Part shown: positions 49,746 through 60,400 of the stretch, piece after piece
How the letters are laid out: the number at the start of each line of letters is the position of its first letter
How positions within the stretch are numbered: position 1 is the first letter of the stretch
Assembly: GCF_000172975.1 (NCBI RefSeq)
Contig: NZ_ABTR02000001.1
Location: 2,084,501 to 2,148,500 of the forward strand
Source of the DNA: Dethiosulfovibrio peptidovorans DSM 11002
GTDB lineage: Bacteria > Synergistota > Synergistia > Synergistales > Dethiosulfovibrionaceae
DNA length: 64,000 nucleotides
Direction of reading: 5' to 3'
Position numbers and translations under genes: made by a program
Notes under the pieces: generated by a model
Seen by the model: the letters and a program-made list of their open reading frames with translations, nothing else
The model's database searches: none
Told to the model about the DNA's origin: nothing

Positions 49746-50805
49746 ACTTCAGGAAATAGCGGCCACCCACGAGGAAATAGAACACAAGATGGCCGACCCC
49801 TCTGTTACCTCCAATCCGAAGGAGCTTCAATCTCTGGGAAAGAAACATGCCGAGCTGTCGGAGATCGTGGAGGCATACGAAGAATACAAGAGGATAAGGT
49901 CCGAGCTGGAGGAGGCTAAGGCTCTTCTGGACTCGGATGACCCCGAGATGGCCCAGTTGGCCAAGGAGGAGGTCCACAGTCTGGAGCCTCTTCTGGAGGA
50001 GCAGGAGAAAAAGGTTACTTTGTTGCTTCTTCCCAAGGACCCGAACGATGATAAAAGCGTGATGGTAGAGATAAGAGCCGGTACCGGCGGAGACGAGGCC
50101 GCGCTTTTCGCCTCCGACCTTTTCCGTATGTACAGTCGTTTCGCCGAGCAGCGTCGGTGGTCGGTAGAGATACTTGATGCCAACGAAACGGAGATAGGCG
50201 GCTACAAGGAGATCGTCTTCAAGGTCGACGGCCAGGGGGCCTACAGCGATCTAAAGTACGAGAGCGGGGTGCACAGGGTCCAGAGGGTTCCTGCCACCGA
50301 GTCGGGGGGGAGGATACACACGTCCGCAGCCACTGTGGCGGTCTTGCCCGAGGCGGAGGAGTTCGACGTTGAGGTTCGTCAGGAAGACCTCAAGATAGAT
50401 ACCTACCGTTCCAGCGGCGCCGGAGGACAGCACGTCAACATGACCGATTCTGCTGTCAGGATCACCCATCTGCCGACCGGTATAGTCGTTACCTGCCAGG
50501 ACGAGAGATCTCAGATAAAGAACAGGGCGAGGGCCATGGCTTTTCTGCGGACCAAGCTCTACGACATGGAACAGCGGAAGAGACAGGATGCCGAAGCCCA
50601 GGAGCGAAAGGGACAGATAGGTTCGGGGGACCGTTCCGAGAGGATAAGAACCTACAACTTTCCTCAAAACAGGATAACCGACCATCGGATAGGACTTACC
50701 CTTTACAAACTCGACGCCGCCATGGGAGGATCTATAACTGAGCTGGTGGAGGCTCTTCGGATGGCAGAACAGGCGGAGCGTATGAAGGATCTGGACGATA
50801 GGTGA
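49729..50805 (+). CDS. prfA: peptide chain release factor 1
   Basis: The 358-residue factor reads UAA and UAG. It has the N-terminal helical domain, the codon-recognition region ([21 protein letters not shown]), and the catalytic GGQ in [20 protein letters not shown] (near residue 234). I placed the start at GTG 49729, after GGGAGGGAT, which matches the family; the frame is open to 49657 inside the previous gene. The GGQ glutamine is methylated by PrmC, encoded next in a 4-base overlap. Confidence 0.96.
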   Translation: MKLDDKLQEIAATHEEIEHKMADPSVTSNPKELQSLGKKHAELSEIVEAYEEYKRIRSELEEAKALLDSDDPEMAQLAKEEVHSLEPLLEEQEKKVTLLLLPKDPNDDKSVMVEIRAGTGGDEAALFASDLFRMYSRFAEQRRWSVEILDANETEIGGYKEIVFKVDGQGAYSDLKYESGVHRVQRVPATESGGRIHTSAATVAVLPEAEEFDVEVRQEDLKIDTYRSSGAGGQHVNMTDSAVRITHLPTGIVVTCQDERSQIKNRARAMAFLRTKLYDMEQRKRQDAEAQERKGQIGSGDRSERIRTYNFPQNRITDHRIGLTLYKLDAAMGGSITELVEALRMAEQAERMKDLDDR

Positions 50806-51650
50806 GCCTCCCCCTGAAAGATCTGAGGCGACTGTTCATAGCGGATCTTTCCGAAACCGGGGTTGATAATCCCGATCTGGATGTTGATCTGATATTGTCC
50901 CATTTTATGGGTGTGAGTAGGTCGTGGATTCACTGTCATGGGGAATTCCCCTTTGAAGGTGCTACATTGGACTTAATGAAGGAGGCTGTCTTTCGTAGGA
51001 AGGGCAGAGAGCCTCTACACTATATTTTAGGCAGCTGTCCTTTCTGGGGGAAGACTCTGTCCGTGAGGTCCGGCACCCTGATTCCCCGGCCTGAGACGGA
51101 GTTTTTGGTCGAGGTCGCTTTAAATTATTTCGACGGCGGGACGTTCGTCGACTGGGGGACCGGCTCGGGATGTATCACCTGTGCGATTCTGTCCGATAGA
51201 CCGGATGCCTCCTGTATCGCTGTAGATTCCGAGGCGTCGGCGATAGAGGTCGCCTACGGTAATCTCCGGAGGGAGGGCTTTTTAAACCGCTGTCTGCTTT
51301 GGCACGGTTCGACTCCCGAGTCCATCCCAGTGGCTTCCGGAACGGTGGACCTGATAGTCTCCAATCCACCCTATATTCCCTCCGAGGACGTTCCGTCGTT
51401 GATGCCGGAGGTCGCCCGTTACGAACCTCGTTCCGCCCTCGATGGAGGTAGGGACGGTCTGGATCCATACAGGATGCTCCTGCCATGGGCGAAGAGGACC
51501 TTACGGCCAGGAGGACTGCTTTGGGTCGAATTCGGAGGGGCAGATCAGGTTCGGCCTCTGGAAGAGATGGCGCCGTCGGGAATGTCGCTTCTCGAGGTCA
51601 GGAACGACCTTTCCGGCATACCTCGCCTTATGGGATGGCGTCGTGTATAA
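50802..51650 (+). CDS. prmC: release factor glutamine methyltransferase PrmC
   Basis: A 282-residue SAM-dependent methyltransferase with an N-terminal helical domain, the SAM-binding motif [12 protein letters not shown], the acid in [10 protein letters not shown], and the catalytic NPPYIPSED motif (near residue 188). ETEFLVE and PRPETE before the SAM motif are typical of PrmC. It methylates the GGQ glutamine of RF1 and RF2. It begins with GTG 50802, overlapping the prfA stop by 4 bases. Confidence 0.95.
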   Translation: MSLPLKDLRRLFIADLSETGVDNPDLDVDLILSHFMGVSRSWIHCHGEFPFEGATLDLMKEAVFRRKGREPLHYILGSCPFWGKTLSVRSGTLIPRPETEFLVEVALNYFDGGTFVDWGTGSGCITCAILSDRPDASCIAVDSEASAIEVAYGNLRREGFLNRCLLWHGSTPESIPVASGTVDLIVSNPPYIPSEDVPSLMPEVARYEPRSALDGGRDGLDPYRMLLPWAKRTLRPGGLLWVEFGGADQVRPLEEMAPSGMSLLEVRNDLSGIPRLMGWRRV

Positions 51651-51651
51651 T
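51646..51651 (+). promoter_or_regulatory. candidate -10 box for trxB
   Basis: TATAAT overlaps the prmC stop codon, 67 bases before trxB. The possible -35 box TCGCCT (51623-51628) is weak. Confidence 0.4.
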
Positions 51652-51717
51652 AATCAGCTGGTTATATCCTGCGATCGTGTCGCATGGAAGAGATATCAGA
51701 ACTGAGGAGGAATTGTC

Positions 51718-52635
51718 ATGGAACAGAGAGATCTTGTTATCATAGGAGCTGGGCCTGCCGGTCTTACCGCGGCCATCTACGGAAGAAGGGCCGGTTTGAG
51801 CACCTTGGTGATAGAGAAGGGTGTCTTTGGCGGCGCTATCTGCGTGACCGACGAGATCGAGAACTGGCCTGGAGTTAAGCACGCTACCGGCCCCGAGCTC
51901 GGAGATATGTTCAGAGATCACGCCGAATCCCTGAAGACAGAGTTCATGGAGGCCGAGGTCAAGTCCATCAAGGAGAACGGAGATTCCAAGATAGTCGTGA
52001 CCGACAAGGGCGAGATAGAGGCTAAGGCCCTCATCGTCGCTACCGGAGCCAGCTTCAGAAAGCTCGGTTGCCCCGGAGAGGCCGAGTTCACCGGCAAGGG
52101 GGTCAGCTACTGCGCTACCTGTGACGGAGCCTTCTTCGAGGATCTTGAGATAGCGGTCATCGGAGGAGGAAACACCGCCGTAGAGGAGGCCTGCTACCTC
52201 ACTCAGTTCGCCTCCAAGGTCTATATCGTACATAGAAGGGACAAGTTCCGGGCCGATCAGGTGGCTGTGGATCGTGCTCTGGCCAATCCCAAGATCCAGC
52301 CTGTCTGGGATTCCGTGGTCGAGGAGATCGCCGGAGACGGTATGGTCGAGAAGGTCGTTCTCAAGAACGTCAAGACCGGAGAGATCTCCGAGATCCCCGT
52401 ATCCGGCGTATTCATGTTCGTCGGCAACACCCCCAACGCCGAGTTGGTCAAGGATATTCTGGAGACCGAAAAGGGCGGATGGGTCAAGACCGACGAAAAG
52501 ATGGCCTCGTCGATGAAGGGACTCTTCGTCGCCGGCGACCTTAGGAGCAAATCCCTCCGCCAGGTTGTCACTGCCGCGAGCGACGGAGCAATCGCGGCCA
52601 TGTCCTCCTACGAATATATTGCGGAGCACTTCTAG
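51718..52635 (+). CDS. trxB: thioredoxin reductase (NADPH/flavin)
   Basis: The 305-residue flavoprotein has an FAD-binding start (DLVIIGAGPAGLTAAIYGRRAGL), the redox-active pair in YCATCDGAFF (near residue 134-142), the NAD(P)-binding IAVIGGGNTAVEEA, and the FAD-binding end GLFVAGDLRSKSLRQVVTAASDGAIAA. It keeps thioredoxin reduced, which in this group supplies thiol-based anaerobic metabolism. GAGGAGG precedes ATG 51718, and a strong terminator follows. Confidence 0.95.
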   Translation: MEQRDLVIIGAGPAGLTAAIYGRRAGLSTLVIEKGVFGGAICVTDEIENWPGVKHATGPELGDMFRDHAESLKTEFMEAEVKSIKENGDSKIVVTDKGEIEAKALIVATGASFRKLGCPGEAEFTGKGVSYCATCDGAFFEDLEIAVIGGGNTAVEEACYLTQFASKVYIVHRRDKFRADQVAVDRALANPKIQPVWDSVVEEIAGDGMVEKVVLKNVKTGEISEIPVSGVFMFVGNTPNAELVKDILETEKGGWVKTDEKMASSMKGLFVAGDLRSKSLRQVVTAASDGAIAAMSSYEYIAEHF

Positions 52636-52658
52636 AAGATTTATACTTATAGGCGGTG

Positions 52659-52687
52659 GGGCGGGGTGGCTGTCACCCCGCCCTTTT
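52659..52687 (+). terminator. intrinsic terminator after trxB
   Basis: GGGCGGGGTG and CACCCCGCCC form a ten-base stem around GCTGT, followed by TTTT. Confidence 0.88.
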
Positions 52688-52726
52688 CTTTAGGTAAAAT
52701 GTCCCTTCAACGGAGGAGGATGATCG

Positions 52727-53662
52727 ATGATCGTCACTGTGACTCTAAACCCAGCGGTCGATGAAGGCTATGTAGTCAGGGATTTCAATCCGGGAGGGTG
52801 GTTTCGGGCGGTATCGTCCGACAGATCTCCAGGGGGAAAGGGGATCAACGTCTCCCTGCTCCTGAATCAGCTGGGCCATGAATCGGCCGCTATGGGTTTT
52901 TTGGCGGGGTTTAATGGGGATTACATCAGAGACGTCTTGAGGCGCCTTCGCATAACCACCAACTTCGTACACGTTACCGGAGAGACCAGGACCAACGTCT
53001 ATGTAGTGGACGAGACCGGCCGGGTCGAGACGGGAATATCCGAGTCCGGACCGGAGATCTCGGAGGATGCTCTCACTCGCTTTCTGTCCAATTACAGACG
53101 GATGTTGAACAGAGCTTCGGTGGTGGTTATAGGAGGCTCCATCCCTCCGGGAGTTCCGCAGGATATCTACAGGGATCTGGTGTCCATGGCCAAAGACGTA
53201 GGAGTGGAAACCTTCGTTGATGCCGCGGGGCCAGCTTTTATGGCCGGTATAGAGGCGGGACCGTCCTTTGCCAAGATCGACCATAGGTTCATGTCTCAAC
53301 TTTCGGGAACCCCGCTTTCCACTCTGGACAACCTGATCCGCGCTGTCTCCGACCTCCACGATCTGGGGGTGAACTGGGCGGTCTCCTCGTATCACGTCTA
53401 CGGAGACGTGTTTTTTACACCGGACGGCATCTATCTGGCAAAACTGGGAGACAGGACCGACGTGGTCTCCATGTTCGGGGCCAGCGATGCTCTGGTGGCT
53501 GGGTTAGTTGTGGGTTATATGGAAGGCATGTCTCCGGAGGAAGCCATCCGTTTCAGCATGGGCTGTGCCATGGAGGACGCTACCCACATGGCCAAGGGGA
53601 TCAGCGGCAGAGAGGCAGTGGAACGGTATATGTCGACGGTGGAGATAGAGAAACTTCGTTGA
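52727..53662 (+). CDS. PfkB-family sugar kinase (1-phosphofructokinase-like)
   Basis: The 311-residue kinase begins MIVTVTLNPAVDEGYVV like FruK and LacC, and has the first PfkB signature near SPGGKGINVSLLLNQLG. In the second signature the usual GAGD reads GASD (VVSMFGASDALVAGLVVG, near residue 250), keeping the catalytic Asp but changing the anion-hole Gly. It probably phosphorylates fructose-1-phosphate or tagatose-6-phosphate. No PTS genes are near. It lies between trxB and fliS with GGAGGAGG before ATG 52727. The substrate is open. Confidence 0.82.
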   Translation: MIVTVTLNPAVDEGYVVRDFNPGGWFRAVSSDRSPGGKGINVSLLLNQLGHESAAMGFLAGFNGDYIRDVLRRLRITTNFVHVTGETRTNVYVVDETGRVETGISESGPEISEDALTRFLSNYRRMLNRASVVVIGGSIPPGVPQDIYRDLVSMAKDVGVETFVDAAGPAFMAGIEAGPSFAKIDHRFMSQLSGTPLSTLDNLIRAVSDLHDLGVNWAVSSYHVYGDVFFTPDGIYLAKLGDRTDVVSMFGASDALVAGLVVGYMEGMSPEEAIRFSMGCAMEDATHMAKGISGREAVERYMSTVEIEKLR

Positions 53663-53728
53663 CCGTCGAATTTCGGTTCAAGCCGGAGACGGGAAACATC
53701 CGAAACTACTGATAGGAGGTGGGTGCTT

Positions 53729-54178
53729 ATGGAACAGAAGAATCAGAACGCTCAGTTGGCCTATCAGGTCACTAGGATCAGAACTGCCTCTAGAGAACAG
53801 TTGTTGCTGATAACCTACGATATAGCCATTAGATTTTGCCTGTCCGCCGAATCGGCCATAGCGAAGGGCGATACCGAGGAAAGCCACGAGAACCTCTTGA
53901 GAGCTCAGAACGCAATTAGGGAACTTATGGTTTCACTCAACGTGCAGGTCGGTGGTTCCGTCGCGGAGAACTTGATGGGGCTATACGATTTCATGCATCG
54001 TAGCCTCGTGGAGGCCAACGTGGAGAAATCGGAGGAAAAGGTGGCTATGGTCAGGTCCATGCTGGAAGAGCTGCGGGATACCTGGCAGGAAGCATTGGAG
54101 AAGATCAAGAAAGAGGCCATCTCCAACAATCAGGAGGAGACCGTCCCGTCCGGGGGAGGGGTTAGTTTTGCCGGTTAA
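53729..54178 (+). CDS. fliS: flagellar export chaperone FliS
   Basis: The 149-residue helical protein has the FliS pattern: QNAQLAYQVTRIRTASREQLLLITYDIAIRF at the start and a middle helix RAQNAIRELMVSLNVQVGGSVAENLMGLYDFMHRSL. It binds flagellin in the cytoplasm and prevents early polymerisation. ATG 53729 follows AGGAGGTGGG; an upstream GTG at 53723 is inside that site. The flagellin and filament-cap genes are not in the window. It overlaps flgN by 11 bases. Confidence 0.9.
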   Translation: MEQKNQNAQLAYQVTRIRTASREQLLLITYDIAIRFCLSAESAIAKGDTEESHENLLRAQNAIRELMVSLNVQVGGSVAENLMGLYDFMHRSLVEANVEKSEEKVAMVRSMLEELRDTWQEALEKIKKEAISNNQEETVPSGGGVSFAG

Positions 54179-54620
54179 GCTGGAAGATCTGGTAGCCGGA
54201 TTGCTGAGACAGGAGCTTGATCTTTACCGGCTGCTCAGGTCGAGAATAGACGCAGAGCTGGAGGCCATCGACGGTGACGATATGGATCTCCTCATGTCCA
54301 TCCTTCAGGAAAAACAGTCCATAATATCCAGACAGGAGCTTCTTATGGAGCGTTGGGGGGATGTGTCCTCCGAACTAGGGATATCGGAGGGCCGAGACGA
54401 ACCGGTTTTCTGGAAGGCTCTTGCCTCGGCGGTGGGTGAGAGAGGCTACGAGGCCCTTATATCCAGGGTGAGAGAGATTCAGGATCTGGTCTCTGCCTCT
54501 ATAGATTTCGAGAACGTCGCGCAGGAGAAGATGGCCGGAAAATTGAGTGAGCTCAGAAGCCGGATGTCCCGGGTCGCCAACGGCAAAAAGGCGGTACGGG
54601 GATATATGGGCAGCATCTGA
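54168..54620 (+). CDS. flgN: FlgN-family flagellar chaperone
   Basis: A 150-residue all-helical protein with the FlgN pattern (LEDLVAGLLRQELDLYRLLRS near the start, LLMSILQEKQSIISRQELLMERW in the middle). FlgN escorts the hook-filament junction proteins FlgK and FlgL. The start appears to be TTG 54168 after GGGGGAGGGG, overlapping fliS. Position beside fliS supports the call; helical proteins of this size are otherwise hard to name. A terminator-like hairpin begins 29 bases after its stop. Confidence 0.78.
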   Translation: MPVKLEDLVAGLLRQELDLYRLLRSRIDAELEAIDGDDMDLLMSILQEKQSIISRQELLMERWGDVSSELGISEGRDEPVFWKALASAVGERGYEALISRVREIQDLVSASIDFENVAQEKMAGKLSELRSRMSRVANGKKAVRGYMGSI

Positions 54621-54630
54621 AGGTGCCGTC

Positions 54631-55725
54631 GTGAGGATGGATACTCTTAAAAAAATGGCTGAGAAAGCCATTTTTTTATTATCCTTGGCTCTCTGTCTCT
54701 TTCTGTCCCCCGTGGCCGGACTAGCCGGTCCTTACGAAAGGGAGATAGCCTTAGGCAAAAAAGTGGCCTCTCAGGTAGAGGAGCAGTGGCCGATCGTATC
54801 CGATCCAGTCAAGGTCGCTAGGGTAAGGGCGGTGTTCGAGAGATTGCTTCCCTTCGTCGAGAGGAAGCTTCCCTACAGCGTGAATCTCCTGGATGCCGAT
54901 TTTCCCAACGCCTTCTGTATCCCCGGAGGTGGAATATACGTCACATCCGGCATGTTGGATTTCGTTAGGAGCGACGGCGAATTGGCCGCTATTTTGGCTC
55001 ACGAGTTGACCCATGCAGACAAAAACCACGTCATGATCCAGGCGGAGAGATCCCAGAAGCTGTCATTGGCTACCTTGGCTATCTTGATCGCCAGCGAGGG
55101 GCAGGCAGCCGCTGCCATGATGGCTGGAGTGGCTCAGATCGCCATAACCAACGGATACAGCCGGGACCTCGAGAGGGAGGCGGATCTTGGCGCCGTCGAT
55201 AAGATTCACCGGGCCGGTTATCCTTCCGCCGCCGCTCTTACCGTGATGGAGGGGTTGGCAGCGGAACAGCTGAAGAGGCCTTACGTAGATCCCGGTGTTT
55301 TCATGGATCATCCTAGATTATCCGATAGAATCGACTATATCACGAGGTTCATAGAGGACAGCGGCTGGGAGCTCAGCCGTAAAGCCGCTTTGAATCTTTT
55401 AGTTACAGAGGTGAGGGAATCGGACTATAGGTTGGAGCTGACCGTCGACGGGCTGCCCGTCTGGTCGTCTTCCTCGGAGAATCGGGAGTACTTGGCCGAG
55501 GTGGCTTCGGCTATATCCGATAGCCTGGAACTTGAGACATCACCACACGACATACAGATAATAGGGACCCTCGAGGGACGGAAATCGCTTATCATAAGCG
55601 GACATATAATAGCTTCCGACCCCCTTCCGAAAGGAACATCCTCTCTGTCCGAGCTCAGAAAGGGCATATTGAAAGCTCTCTCCGCGGCTAAGGACAAGAA
55701 CCCCACAGCAGACTATCTTTCCTGA
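54631..55725 (+). CDS. M48 family zinc metalloprotease, exported
   Basis: The 364-residue protein has a signal peptide (positive start with KK, then IFLLSLALCLFLSPVAGLAG) and an M48 catalytic domain with HELTH in AAILAHELTHADKNH (near residue 120) and the third ligand Glu in LEREADLGAVD. It resembles the BepA/LoiP group, which handles outer-membrane proteins, supporting a two-membrane envelope. About 120 C-terminal residues are unassigned. I chose GTG 54631; ATG 54637 is possible. A terminator-like hairpin lies within codons 7-16, so expression may depend on ribosomes melting it. Confidence 0.88.
   Translation: MRMDTLKKMAEKAIFLLSLALCLFLSPVAGLAGPYEREIALGKKVASQVEEQWPIVSDPVKVARVRAVFERLLPFVERKLPYSVNLLDADFPNAFCIPGGGIYVTSGMLDFVRSDGELAAILAHELTHADKNHVMIQAERSQKLSLATLAILIASEGQAAAAMMAGVAQIAITNGYSRDLEREADLGAVDKIHRAGYPSAAALTVMEGLAAEQLKRPYVDPGVFMDHPRLSDRIDYITRFIEDSGWELSRKAALNLLVTEVRESDYRLELTVDGLPVWSSSSENREYLAEVASAISDSLELETSPHDIQIIGTLEGRKSLIISGHIIASDPLPKGTSSLSELRKGILKALSAAKDKNPTADYLS
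54649..54677 (+). terminator. terminator-like hairpin inside the M48 protease start
   Basis: Seven A residues plus TGGCT (54649-54660) pair with AGCCA plus seven T (54666-54677) around GAGAA. It has the form of an intrinsic terminator for fliS-flgN yet lies within the coding region of the next gene. Confidence 0.7.
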
Positions 55726-55764
55726 CGAAGAGCCCGACACGCTGCATCCGAACAGCCCGTCGGG

Positions 55765-55770
55765 TATAAT
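55765..55770 (+). promoter_or_regulatory. candidate -10 box for dnaX-dnaE
   Basis: TATAAT lies 47 bases before the dnaX start, in the 91-base gap after the protease gene. The -35 region is poor. Confidence 0.45.
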
Positions 55771-55816
55771 GGTCGTGCCTCCTTGGAGGATTTTTTATAA
55801 GAACAGGAGGACTTCC

Positions 55817-57481
55817 ATGTACCTTTCTCTGTACCGTCGCTATAGACCTCAGACTTTTCAGGACGTAACCGGCCAAAATACCGCCGTAGAGGTGGTGCGC
55901 CGCGCCGTCTCCAGGGGTAACGTGGGACACGCCTATCTCTTTTCCGGTCCTAGAGGTTGCGGAAAGACCACTGTAGCCAGGCTTTTCGCCAAGGCCGTCA
56001 ACTGTAGTGACCGAGGCAAGGGCGGAGAACCCTGCAACGTCTGTGATTCCTGTCGCAGTATCTCGGAGGGAAACTCCCTCGACGTCGTAGAGATAGACGG
56101 AGCCTCCAATAACAGGGTCGACGAGATAAGGGATCTCAAGACCCACGTGGGGCTGGCGTCTTTTTCCTCTCCCTACAAGGTCTATATAGTGGACGAGGTC
56201 CACATGCTTTCCATAGGGGCTTTCAACGCCTTGTTGAAGACACTGGAGGAGCCCCCCGAGTCGGTGCTCTTCATCCTGGCGACCACGGAGCCCTTCAAGG
56301 TTCCGGTTACGATTCGTTCCAGATGTCAGCATATACCCTTTCACTCTATCGGTCTGGAGGATATGGTCTCCAGATTGCGTTATGTCACCGAACTGGAAAA
56401 GGTGAAATGCGACGACGACTCCCTATGGGAGATCGCCCGTCAGGCCGACGGTGGTCTGAGGGACGGGCTTTCACTGTTGGAGCAGGCTATGGCTGTCCAG
56501 GATGACGGGGTGGATTTGTCCGTGGTTGAACGGTTGGTGGGAGGAGGAAGTCACGGAGAGCTGTGTAGATGGCTCGACGGTTTTCACGAAAGAGGTGAAA
56601 TGGGCACCCTCAAGGACCTCGAGGGGATGTTCCTCAGAGGCGCCTCTGTGGAGAGGGTGCTCGACGGACTTTACGTTATATTCAGGAATCTCTGGATAGC
56701 CTCTAGGTGGGGCGAGAAGGGAATAGACGCTTTGGGCCTGTCTCCCTGGGAAAGTCGTTTCCTGACCCGAACCGTCGGAAGATGGAACGAACCGTTTCTC
56801 AGGGATATGATGGAACTGACGTCGTCCCTTATGCCTCAGGGCAGAAGAGGACTGAGGCAGGACGTGCTGATCGGGATTTTGATGACCCGTCTGGTGCCTT
56901 CGGAAACGCCGTCCTCCATCAAGTCTCCTACCGTCGAGCCGCCTAATGAGGAGCCGGTCTCGGCGAAACCGGCGCCCGTATCCGTTCCCGCGTCAGACGG
57001 AGAGGATCCGCCACTGTGGTCTCGCTTTGGGGATATACCCCATATAGTCTCCGCCCTGGCTTTTTGCGCCATATCTAGGTCCGACGACGAGATGGAGGTC
57101 GTGGTATCTCCGGAAAGAGTCTTCTGCTTCGAGCTTCTCTCCGGAGAGAGAAACGCCTATATAATGCAGTCCGTTCTGAACGAGGACGGATGGGAGGGGC
57201 GAGTCGTCTTTCGTTGCGGAGATCGAGAGAGGGTTTACGAGCCCTTATCGGCTCCTTCGTCGCAGGAACTTCCCCTGGAGGTCGATCGGGAGGACCAGAG
57301 GGAGACTGTTAAAGAGGTAAAATCGACGGATGTCTCCAAAACAGAGGATATAGAGGTCCCCGACGGGGACGACGGTTTATTGAGAGCCCTTCAGGTGGTC
57401 CGATCCCAGACCTCCGGGGAGGTCCTTTACCTTCGCAAAGACGAGGAGATAGAGAAGGAGGATGAGATAGACGGTGACTAA
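55817..57481 (+). CDS. dnaX: DNA polymerase III gamma/tau subunit
   Basis: The 554-residue clamp-loader ATPase has Walker A SGPRGCGKTTVA (near residue 43-54), a four-Cys zinc site (CSDRGKGGEPCNVCDSC), Walker B YIVDEVHML, the sensor region ILATTEPFKVPVTIRSRCQ and a collar domain. The C-terminal part (about 370-554) is acidic and rich in Pro, Ser and Glu, as in tau. No A-rich slippery site for a shorter gamma form was seen. ATG 55817 follows AGGAGG. The gene overlaps dnaE by 8 bases; the more usual partners ybaB and recR are absent. Confidence 0.95.
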   Translation: MYLSLYRRYRPQTFQDVTGQNTAVEVVRRAVSRGNVGHAYLFSGPRGCGKTTVARLFAKAVNCSDRGKGGEPCNVCDSCRSISEGNSLDVVEIDGASNNRVDEIRDLKTHVGLASFSSPYKVYIVDEVHMLSIGAFNALLKTLEEPPESVLFILATTEPFKVPVTIRSRCQHIPFHSIGLEDMVSRLRYVTELEKVKCDDDSLWEIARQADGGLRDGLSLLEQAMAVQDDGVDLSVVERLVGGGSHGELCRWLDGFHERGEMGTLKDLEGMFLRGASVERVLDGLYVIFRNLWIASRWGEKGIDALGLSPWESRFLTRTVGRWNEPFLRDMMELTSSLMPQGRRGLRQDVLIGILMTRLVPSETPSSIKSPTVEPPNEEPVSAKPAPVSVPASDGEDPPLWSRFGDIPHIVSALAFCAISRSDDEMEVVVSPERVFCFELLSGERNAYIMQSVLNEDGWEGRVVFRCGDRERVYEPLSAPSSQELPLEVDREDQRETVKEVKSTDVSKTEDIEVPDGDDGLLRALQVVRSQTSGEVLYLRKDEEIEKEDEIDGD

Positions 57482-60400
57482 GGAAAAGAATTTCGTCCAC
57501 CTTCACGTCCATACGGAATACAGCCTTCTTGACGGTGCCATCCGATGCAAGGAGCTAGCCAGAAGGGCCAAGGAATGGGGTATGCCCGCCGTAGCCATAT
57601 CGGATCACGGCGTGATGTACGGTGTCATAGAGTTTTACCAGGCCTGCAAGGACGAGGGAATCAAGCCGATCATAGGGTGCGAGATCTACGTTGCCCCAGA
57701 GGGAATAGAGGAGAAGAGAAAGGAAAATCCGATAAATCACCTTCTCCTCCTGGCGGAGAACGACGTCGGATACCACAACCTGGTAAAGCTGGTCTCCATC
57801 GCCAACACCGACGGTTTCTACTACAAACCCAGGGTGGACCACGACCTTCTGTCCCGTTACAGCGAGGGGATCATAGCCTGTTCCGCCTGCCTGGCCGGAG
57901 AGATCCCCCAGCTTCTCATAGCAGGAGAGGACGAGAAGGCCCTGGATAGGGCGAATCTCTACAGGGATATATTCGGCGAGGACAACTTCTTTCTCGAGAT
58001 ACAGTACAACCATATCCCTCACCAGGCGGTTGTCAACAAGGGACTGATAGAGATGTCCCGTAAGCACGGTTTCCCTCTGGTGGCCACCACCGACTCGCAC
58101 TACATGAACAAGGAGGACTACGACTGGCACGAGATTCTTCTGTGCGTGGGGACCAACTCGACCCTGGACGATCCTAAGAGGATGTCCTTCGAGACCAACG
58201 ACTTCTACCTTCGTTCCGCAGAGGAGATGTGGCAGATATTCGGGGACGATGTGCCGGAGGCTCTGGAGAATACTCTGAAAATAGCGGAAAGGTGCGACGT
58301 TTCCTTCGACCTGGGGACGAGGGAGTATAAGCTTCCCCAGTTCGATATACCCGAGGGTGAGACCTTGGAGAGCTTTCTGGAGAAAAGCGCCTTCGATGGA
58401 CTCAAGGAGAGGTTGAAGGGTGCTCCTCTGACGGATGAGTACAGACGGAGACTCGAATACGAGCTGTCGGTGATTAATCAGATGGGGTTCCCCGGTTATT
58501 TTTTGATAATCGCCGATGTCATACAGGCCTGTAAGGAGAGGGGCATACCCATAGGTCCCGGGAGAGGTTCCGCTGCGGGGTCTCTGGTGGCATACGCCAT
58601 GAAGATAACCGAGCTGGATCCCATAAAATACGGTCTGATCTTCGAGAGATTCCTCAATCCCGAGAGGGTGACCATGCCCGATATAGACACGGACGTCTCT
58701 GACAAGGGACGGGAAGATCTTCTAAAGTATGTCGTGGAGAAGTACGGGGTGGAAAACGTCTCCCAGATAATAACCTTCGGTAGGATGAAGACCAAGGCTG
58801 CCATAAAGGACGTGGGAAGAGCCATGGGTATTCCCTACGCCGAGGTGGACAGGGTAGCCAAACTCGTTCCCGACGGAGTGAAGTCCATCGCCGATGCCAT
58901 CTCCCTGACCCCGGATCTCAAGGAAATCCGTGACAAGGACCCTAAGATGAGGACCTTGCTGGAAAGCGCCGCCAAGATAGAGGGCTTGGCCAGGCATTGT
59001 TCCCAGCACGCAGCCGGGGTGGTAATAACCCCCATGCCTCTTACCGACCTGGTTCCGGTCCGTAAGATAGGGGAGAACCAGGTAGTGACGCAGTTCTCGA
59101 TGGAGCCTGTCGAGAGGCTGGGGTTGGTCAAGATGGACTTTCTGGGACTTCAGACTCTCTCCATATTGGAAGAAGCGTTGGAAAATATAAAAACCAACGG
59201 CAAGGAACCTCCAAACCTGAACGAACTGCCCATGGACGATCAGTCTACCTTCAAGATGCTCCAGGCGGGAGATACCTTGGGAGTGTTCCAATTGGAGTCG
59301 GCCGGTATGAGACGGTTGCTCAAGAAGATGCTTCCCGACAGCTTCGAGGACGTCATAGCGGTGCTGGCTCTCTATCGCCCCGGTCCTCTGGAGAGCGGAA
59401 TGCTGGATCAGTACGTGGAGTGCAAGCACGGCAGGGCCAAAGCTCATTATCTTCATCCCATGCTGGAGGACGTCCTGAAGGAAACCCACGGGGTCATTCT
59501 CTATCAGGAACAGGTTATGAAATGCGCATCCACCCTCGCTGGTTACACTCTGGGGGGAGCGGATCTTCTTCGCAGAGCCATGGGGAAAAAAAAGGTCGAG
59601 GTCATGAACGAGCAGAGGGCCATCTTCCTCTCCGGAGCGGAGAAGCAGGGAGTTGACAAGGCCAAGGCCGACGAGATCTTCGACATAATACAGAAGTTCG
59701 CCGGATACGGCTTCAACAAATCCCACAGTGCCGCCTATGCTCTCATCAGTTACCAGACAGCCTATCTCAAAGCCCATTACGATAGGGAATTTATGGCAGC
59801 CTATCTTACCAGCCAGATAGGGTCAAAAAAGGACGTCATGGCAGCCTACGTCAGGGAGGTCAGAAAATCTGGCATTCCTGTGTTGCCCCCGGACGTAAAC
59901 CAGTCCCGTTCGGCCTTCACAGCTGCGGAGAACGTAATCCGTTTCGGCCTCGAGGCCGTGGGCAAGGTGGGATCAGGGGCGGTGGAGGCTATCATAAAGG
60001 CCAGGGAAGAGGGAGGCCCCTTCAAGGATCTCTGGGATTTTCTGGACCGAGTGGACGTTCGCTGTCTGAACAAGGGGGTCATGGAAAACCTCATAAAGGC
60101 CGGGGCGTTCGACAGCATATCTCCAAATCGCAGACAGCTCATGGAATCCTTCCCGGCCATGATGGACTATGCTTTGAAACGGGGTTGCGACGGAGACCAG
60201 TGTTCGCTTTTCGGGGAACAGGAGGCGGCAGTTCACCCAGATATGGTAGAGGTCGAGGATTACGATATACAGGAAAAACTGGAGATGGAAAAGTCCGCCA
60301 TAGGCATGTATATATCGGGACATCCCTTCGAGAGATACGAGGAGAAGGCCTCCAGATACGTCAACTGTACCATCTCCGATCTGGAGCTCTGGAGGAGCGA

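Noticed and set aside
55817-57481. Programmed frameshift in dnaX giving a gamma form.
   Set aside because: No A-rich slippery heptamer followed by a hairpin was found.
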